The position numbers and the translations under genes are program-made. A DNA stretch of 64,000 nucleotides from CAJPPJ01 sp963545265 (lineage in GTDB: Bacteria; Bacillota_I; Bacilli_A; RF39; UBA660), in the NCBI GenBank assembly GCA_963545265.1, contig CAUUHY010000003.1:1-64000 (forward strand), given 5' to 3'. A model generated the notes under the pieces. The model saw only the letters and a list, made by a program, of their open reading frames with translations, was not told where the DNA came from and searched no databases. Positions 61,213-64,000 of the stretch are shown here, piece after piece (position 1 is the first letter of the stretch; each line of letters opens with the position of its first letter).

Positions 61213-62466
61213 ATGAAGAAAAAAGTGTTAGTATTATTTGTATTACTATTATTACCTTTTATTACTTTAGCAGAAGAAGAAAAAAAAGATACGACTTTAT
61301 CAAATAAAAATTTAATAGTCGAATGTATATATAGTGATGGTGGATTATATTCTTATGAATATAATGAAGCAGAAGATAAATTTGTAACTAATAGACAAGA
61401 ATTTTTAGGAGTTGGTAAGAAAGTTGTTCCTTCTAATATTGTATTTTTATCAGAACTTACATCAAATAATGAATCTCTTACAGTTGTAGATAAAGACTTA
61501 ACTTGTAAAAGATATATTTATAGTGGAGTATCCAGAAGAGAAGATGAAGAAGTAAAGAAAGATAATATTAAAAACATTTATATGTTTGTTAAAGGAAGTA
61601 ATTCATCAGAAGACTTTATGAAAGTGTATGAAGCTAACATAGATAGTTATACAGGAAAATGGTATACAATTGGAATTCCCGTATTTAAAACAGAAATTAG
61701 AAAAGCTTTAGAAACTGCAGTTGTAGAACAAAAAAGATATGAATTAGTAAATCAAAGATATCGTATATTAGATTCTAGTAATATTCAGCCAAAGAAGGTT
61801 TGTCACTTTGAATCTAGCAGTAAAAAAGATACAGTTTCTACTAGAAAAGATATAATAACTGCTAATATATATTCTAATCATACATTTATTAAGACAAGTG
61901 ATGATTACTATAATTTACTTGGAAAAGAAGAAAGTAAAGTTATAAATGATATTTGCAATAATAGAGAAGATGATAGTAAGGTATATCTTAATGATTCTGT
62001 TGTATCTGCAACTGGTGATTCTAGTGGAGGAGTTAAAATAGCTCCTAAAACATACGATAATAAGAAACAAACATATTTAACTGTTGCACAAAAAGAAAGT
62101 AAAGTTAATTTTTTAGAGTATAAAAAAATCTCTGAAAATAATATGTTAGGAAAAGAAACAGATGATAAACTTTGTGAAACGATTCCAAATGTTGCAAAAA
62201 TATTAAGAGAAGTTATTAAGTTTGGAAGATTAGGTATAGGAGCTATAGTAATTATACTTATAGCGATTGATATACTTCACTTTGTATCTAGTTTATCACC
62301 TGCAGAACAACTACCTATAACAATTAAAAAAATTAGGAATAGAATTATATTATTGGTAGTTATTTTATTGTTACCAATACTTACTAGTGTTCTTGTTACT
62401 TTATTAAAAAGTGCAAATACTATAGAAACATCAACTATACAAGTTATAGATTGTTTATTTAAATAG
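61213..62466 (+). CDS. Exported protein with a C-terminal VirB2/pilin-like membrane domain
   Basis: 417 residues: signal peptide (1-18, ending TLA), an extracytoplasmic domain of about 300 residues with several Cys (VECIYSDGG, LTCKRYI, KVCHFES, DICNNRE), then two membrane helices at about 341-360 and 376-398 split by a short loop (AEQLPITIKKIRNR). That two-helix end, with a Cys before it (LCETIPNVAKI), has the layout of VirB2/TrbC-type pilins and of the Mbov_0395-type pilin-like proteins of mycoplasma conjugative elements. I start at 61213 (GGGAGAG site) rather than the TTG at 61186. The next gene, a VirB6/TrbL-like protein, begins 8 bases on, which supports a secretion-complex role. Confidence 0.75.
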   Translation: MKKKVLVLFVLLLLPFITLAEEEKKDTTLSNKNLIVECIYSDGGLYSYEYNEAEDKFVTNRQEFLGVGKKVVPSNIVFLSELTSNNESLTVVDKDLTCKRYIYSGVSRREDEEVKKDNIKNIYMFVKGSNSSEDFMKVYEANIDSYTGKWYTIGIPVFKTEIRKALETAVVEQKRYELVNQRYRILDSSNIQPKKVCHFESSSKKDTVSTRKDIITANIYSNHTFIKTSDDYYNLLGKEESKVINDICNNREDDSKVYLNDSVVSATGDSSGGVKIAPKTYDNKKQTYLTVAQKESKVNFLEYKKISENNMLGKETDDKLCETIPNVAKILREVIKFGRLGIGAIVIILIAIDILHFVSSLSPAEQLPITIKKIRNRIILLVVILLLPILTSVLVTLLKSANTIETSTIQVIDCLFK

Positions 62467-62474
62467 GAGAGAAA

Positions 62475-64000
62475 ATGCCAATATTAGATATTTTAAAAAC
62501 AGTTGATTTTGCACAACTTGGTATAGATATAGTTGGACTATTACTTAGTAGATGGTTTATGCTAAATGGTATTATTTATATACTAAGATCTATCAGTTAT
62601 TTTGTTGATTCTCAATTTGTAAATTTAATTGGTATGGTATATAAGTACTTTAATTTACTTTTGAAAGGTGAGATGTTTAATGAACAAATAATATCGCAAT
62701 TATTATCGAGTATATACGTATTTATTGGACTTATTATATTCTTTAGATTAGCAACTGTGTTAATTAAATACTTAGTTAATCCAGAAACTATTGAAAGTTC
62801 TGTTGATAAAACTGGATTATTTTCGGGCCTTGTTAAAAGAATAGTAATAGGTAGTATTATGATAGCTTTAGTACCATTTTTATTTAGTACTTTAAATAAG
62901 CTTCAAATAGCTATAGTAGAAGATAATGTTGTACAAAATATATTTATACAAAATGAAGCTTTTAAACAATTTAATAAACGTCATGCTCAAAATGGAGGAC
63001 AATATTTAGCTAATTATGTTTTAGCTGGTTTTATAAGACCAACAACTAATAGTTCTTCCTCAGTAAAAACGAATTATGAATCTATGAAAAAATCAGCAAA
63101 TCCAGATTTAATCAACATAAATGAAGGAGTAGTACCGGGGATAATTGTTAACTATAGTTATACATATTATTTTATAGTTTCTACATATGTTCTTTTTATG
63201 GTATTTAAAATAATGATTGGATATGCACTAGATGTTATTACTAGGTTTTTTAAAACTCTTTTATATCAATTAATGGCACCTATTGCTATAGTAGAATATA
63301 TGGTAAGTGGAGATGGTGGAATATTTGAAAAGTGGAAAACTAGTGTAATAGCTAATTATTTAGCATTATTTGTTAGAATGTTATCTATTTGGTTTACAAT
63401 ATTTGTACTTTCTTTGATGACTGCAGATGGATTACCAAATGGTAACTTATTAAAAACAGATGATGATTTATTAAGAGCAATAATAGTTTTAGCGTTAATA
63501 GCGTTTATGAAAGATTTACCAAGATATGTTGGAAGCATACTTGGATTTGATTTAGTACAAGAAAGTTCTGCTATGAGTATGGTAAGCGGTGCAGCAACTG
63601 CAGTTCTTGGAGCAGCAGGAGCTGGACTTATGGCTGGAAGTGGAATAATTGGAGGTACTTTAAATAGATTAGGGGGTACTTTAAATAGAAATATTGGAAG
63701 TAAAATAGCTGGAGCTAGAGAAGCTAGTAGAAATGCCATTAATAGAGGAAGAGAGATGGGTCTTACTGGTGACCAATTAAGGCAAGCAAGTAGAAATGCT
63801 TTAAGAGATTATGGAAATCAACAAGTTGCTGAAAGAAGAAGTAGAGGTAATGCTCTACAAAGAATGAGAACTGCAGCAGCAGAAGGTATAAGAAATAATG
63901 CCATTGGAGACTTAAGAGAGACTGTTGGTGGAATTACAAGTATTGCAGATCAAATAACAGGTCTTCATCAAACAGGAGCTCCAGCTGCAGCACAAAATTT
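62475..64000 (+). CDS. VirB6/TrbL-like polytopic membrane protein of a T4SS-type complex; 3' end outside window
   Basis: The frame from the ATG at 62475 (AGGAGAG site 7 bases before) stays open to the window edge, giving 508 residues without a stop. The N-terminal 380 residues have six or so membrane helices (FIGLIIFFRLATVLIKYL; YTYYFIVSTYVLFMVFKIMI; LALFVRMLSIWFTIFVLSL), with LLYQLMAPIAIVEYM and FMKDLPRYVGSILGFD between them. The rest is Gly/Ala then Arg/Ala-rich and soluble (GAAGAGLMAGSG, REASRNAINRGREMG). This is the layout of TrbL/VirB6 and the Mbov_0396-type proteins of mycoplasma conjugative elements. It follows the pilin-like gene, so both likely belong to one membrane complex; ATPase (VirB4/VirD4) genes would be expected beyond the edge. 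Confidence 0.78.
   Translation, partial: MPILDILKTVDFAQLGIDIVGLLLSRWFMLNGIIYILRSISYFVDSQFVNLIGMVYKYFNLLLKGEMFNEQIISQLLSSIYVFIGLIIFFRLATVLIKYLVNPETIESSVDKTGLFSGLVKRIVIGSIMIALVPFLFSTLNKLQIAIVEDNVVQNIFIQNEAFKQFNKRHAQNGGQYLANYVLAGFIRPTTNSSSSVKTNYESMKKSANPDLININEGVVPGIIVNYSYTYYFIVSTYVLFMVFKIMIGYALDVITRFFKTLLYQLMAPIAIVEYMVSGDGGIFEKWKTSVIANYLALFVRMLSIWFTIFVLSLMTADGLPNGNLLKTDDDLLRAIIVLALIAFMKDLPRYVGSILGFDLVQESSAMSMVSGAATAVLGAAGAGLMAGSGIIGGTLNRLGGTLNRNIGSKIAGAREASRNAINRGREMGLTGDQLRQASRNALRDYGNQQVAERRSRGNALQRMRTAAAEGIRNNAIGDLRETVGGITSIADQITGLHQTGAPAAAQN

Noticed and set aside
63356..63739. Minus-strand frame of 127 residues
   Set aside because: It is the mirror of the VirB6-like plus-strand gene, which is open through the whole region with a good start site; the minus protein looks like low-complexity Ala/Pro text.
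1..64000. UGA read as Trp, as in many Mollicutes
   Set aside because: Trp residues in the conserved proteins are TGG, and TGA ends several genes at the expected place (for example the repeat protein, gpmA and the 28-kb membrane genes).
1..64000. Insertion sequences, prophage or CRISPR arrays
   Set aside because: I saw no transposase, integrase, phage structural gene, inverted terminal repeats or short direct-repeat arrays; the only long repeat is the 522-bp block in the surface genes.

Overview
The window is a very AT-rich stretch of bacterial chromosome, roughly a quarter G+C by eye. It uses the standard bacterial code: TGA ends several genes and Trp is TGG. The gene set points to a small-genome relative of Bacillota class Bacilli, possibly one of the uncultured gut lineages near Mollicutes (RF39-like); this placement is inference. 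Supporting traits are a Bacillus-type DnaB replication initiator, tkt followed by yneF, a T-box in front of ileS, an orphan WXG100 protein, a CBS/DRTGG pyrophosphatase, the rimP-nusA-ylxR-infB-rbfA cluster, and FtsA/FtsZ. Genes are tightly packed, often overlapping by 4 to 17 bases, and many transcription units end in clear hairpin terminators. All but two of the genes (transglutaminase-like and polysaccharide deacetylase), plus one tRNA, lie on the plus strand.

Layout. 1-6 kb: the tail of a surface protein, a long 26-residue-repeat protein, a membrane-tethered transglutaminase-like protein divergent from a short YigZ (IMPACT) protein across a perfect 28-bp palindrome, and a membrane-anchored polysaccharide deacetylase. 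5.7-13.1 kb: uppS, a HAD phosphatase, the pyrophosphatase, rpsO, pnp, and a permease/TIGR03943 pair. 13.2-13.7 kb: six tRNA genes (Val, Thr, Tyr, Gln, Lys, Leu) behind one strong promoter; tRNA-Arg lies at 14.4 kb on the minus strand. 13.8-22.1 kb: tdk, gpmA, a GNAT, T-box plus a eukaryote-like ileS, WXG100, dnaB, serS. 22.2-36.6 kb: a 1382-residue protein of unknown function and a run of mostly membrane proteins, including DUF5684, a Cys-less EIIB domain, PrsW, PIG-L, YfhO, alanine racemase, GT2 and GtrA. 36.7-40.8 kb: a HAD-IIB phosphatase, tkt, an Ig-like surface protein, yneF. 40.8-56.2 kb: three leucine-rich-repeat/calcium-repeat surface proteins and a WG-like membrane protein interleaved with ftsA, ftsZ, mutS and two unknown proteins. 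56.3-61.2 kb: an ankyrin-like protein and the nusA-infB cluster. 61.2 kb to the right edge: two genes resembling the pilin-like (VirB2) and polytopic (VirB6/TrbL) membrane parts of a type IV secretion apparatus, the second cut off by the window.

How they fit together. The housekeeping genes serve translation (rpsO, ileS, serS, infB, rbfA, tRNAs), RNA turnover (pnp), division (ftsA, ftsZ), repair (mutS), replication initiation (dnaB), central metabolism (tkt, gpmA, ppaC, tdk) and envelope building (uppS, alr, deacetylase, GT2/GtrA, YfhO). The accessory interest lies in the envelope. A family of LRR + Rib-like + calcium-repeat proteins occurs at four places; two tandem members share a 522-bp block with no differences, which suggests recent gene conversion. 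The T4SS-like pair, the orphan WXG100 protein and the long repeat proteins are the least explained parts of the window.
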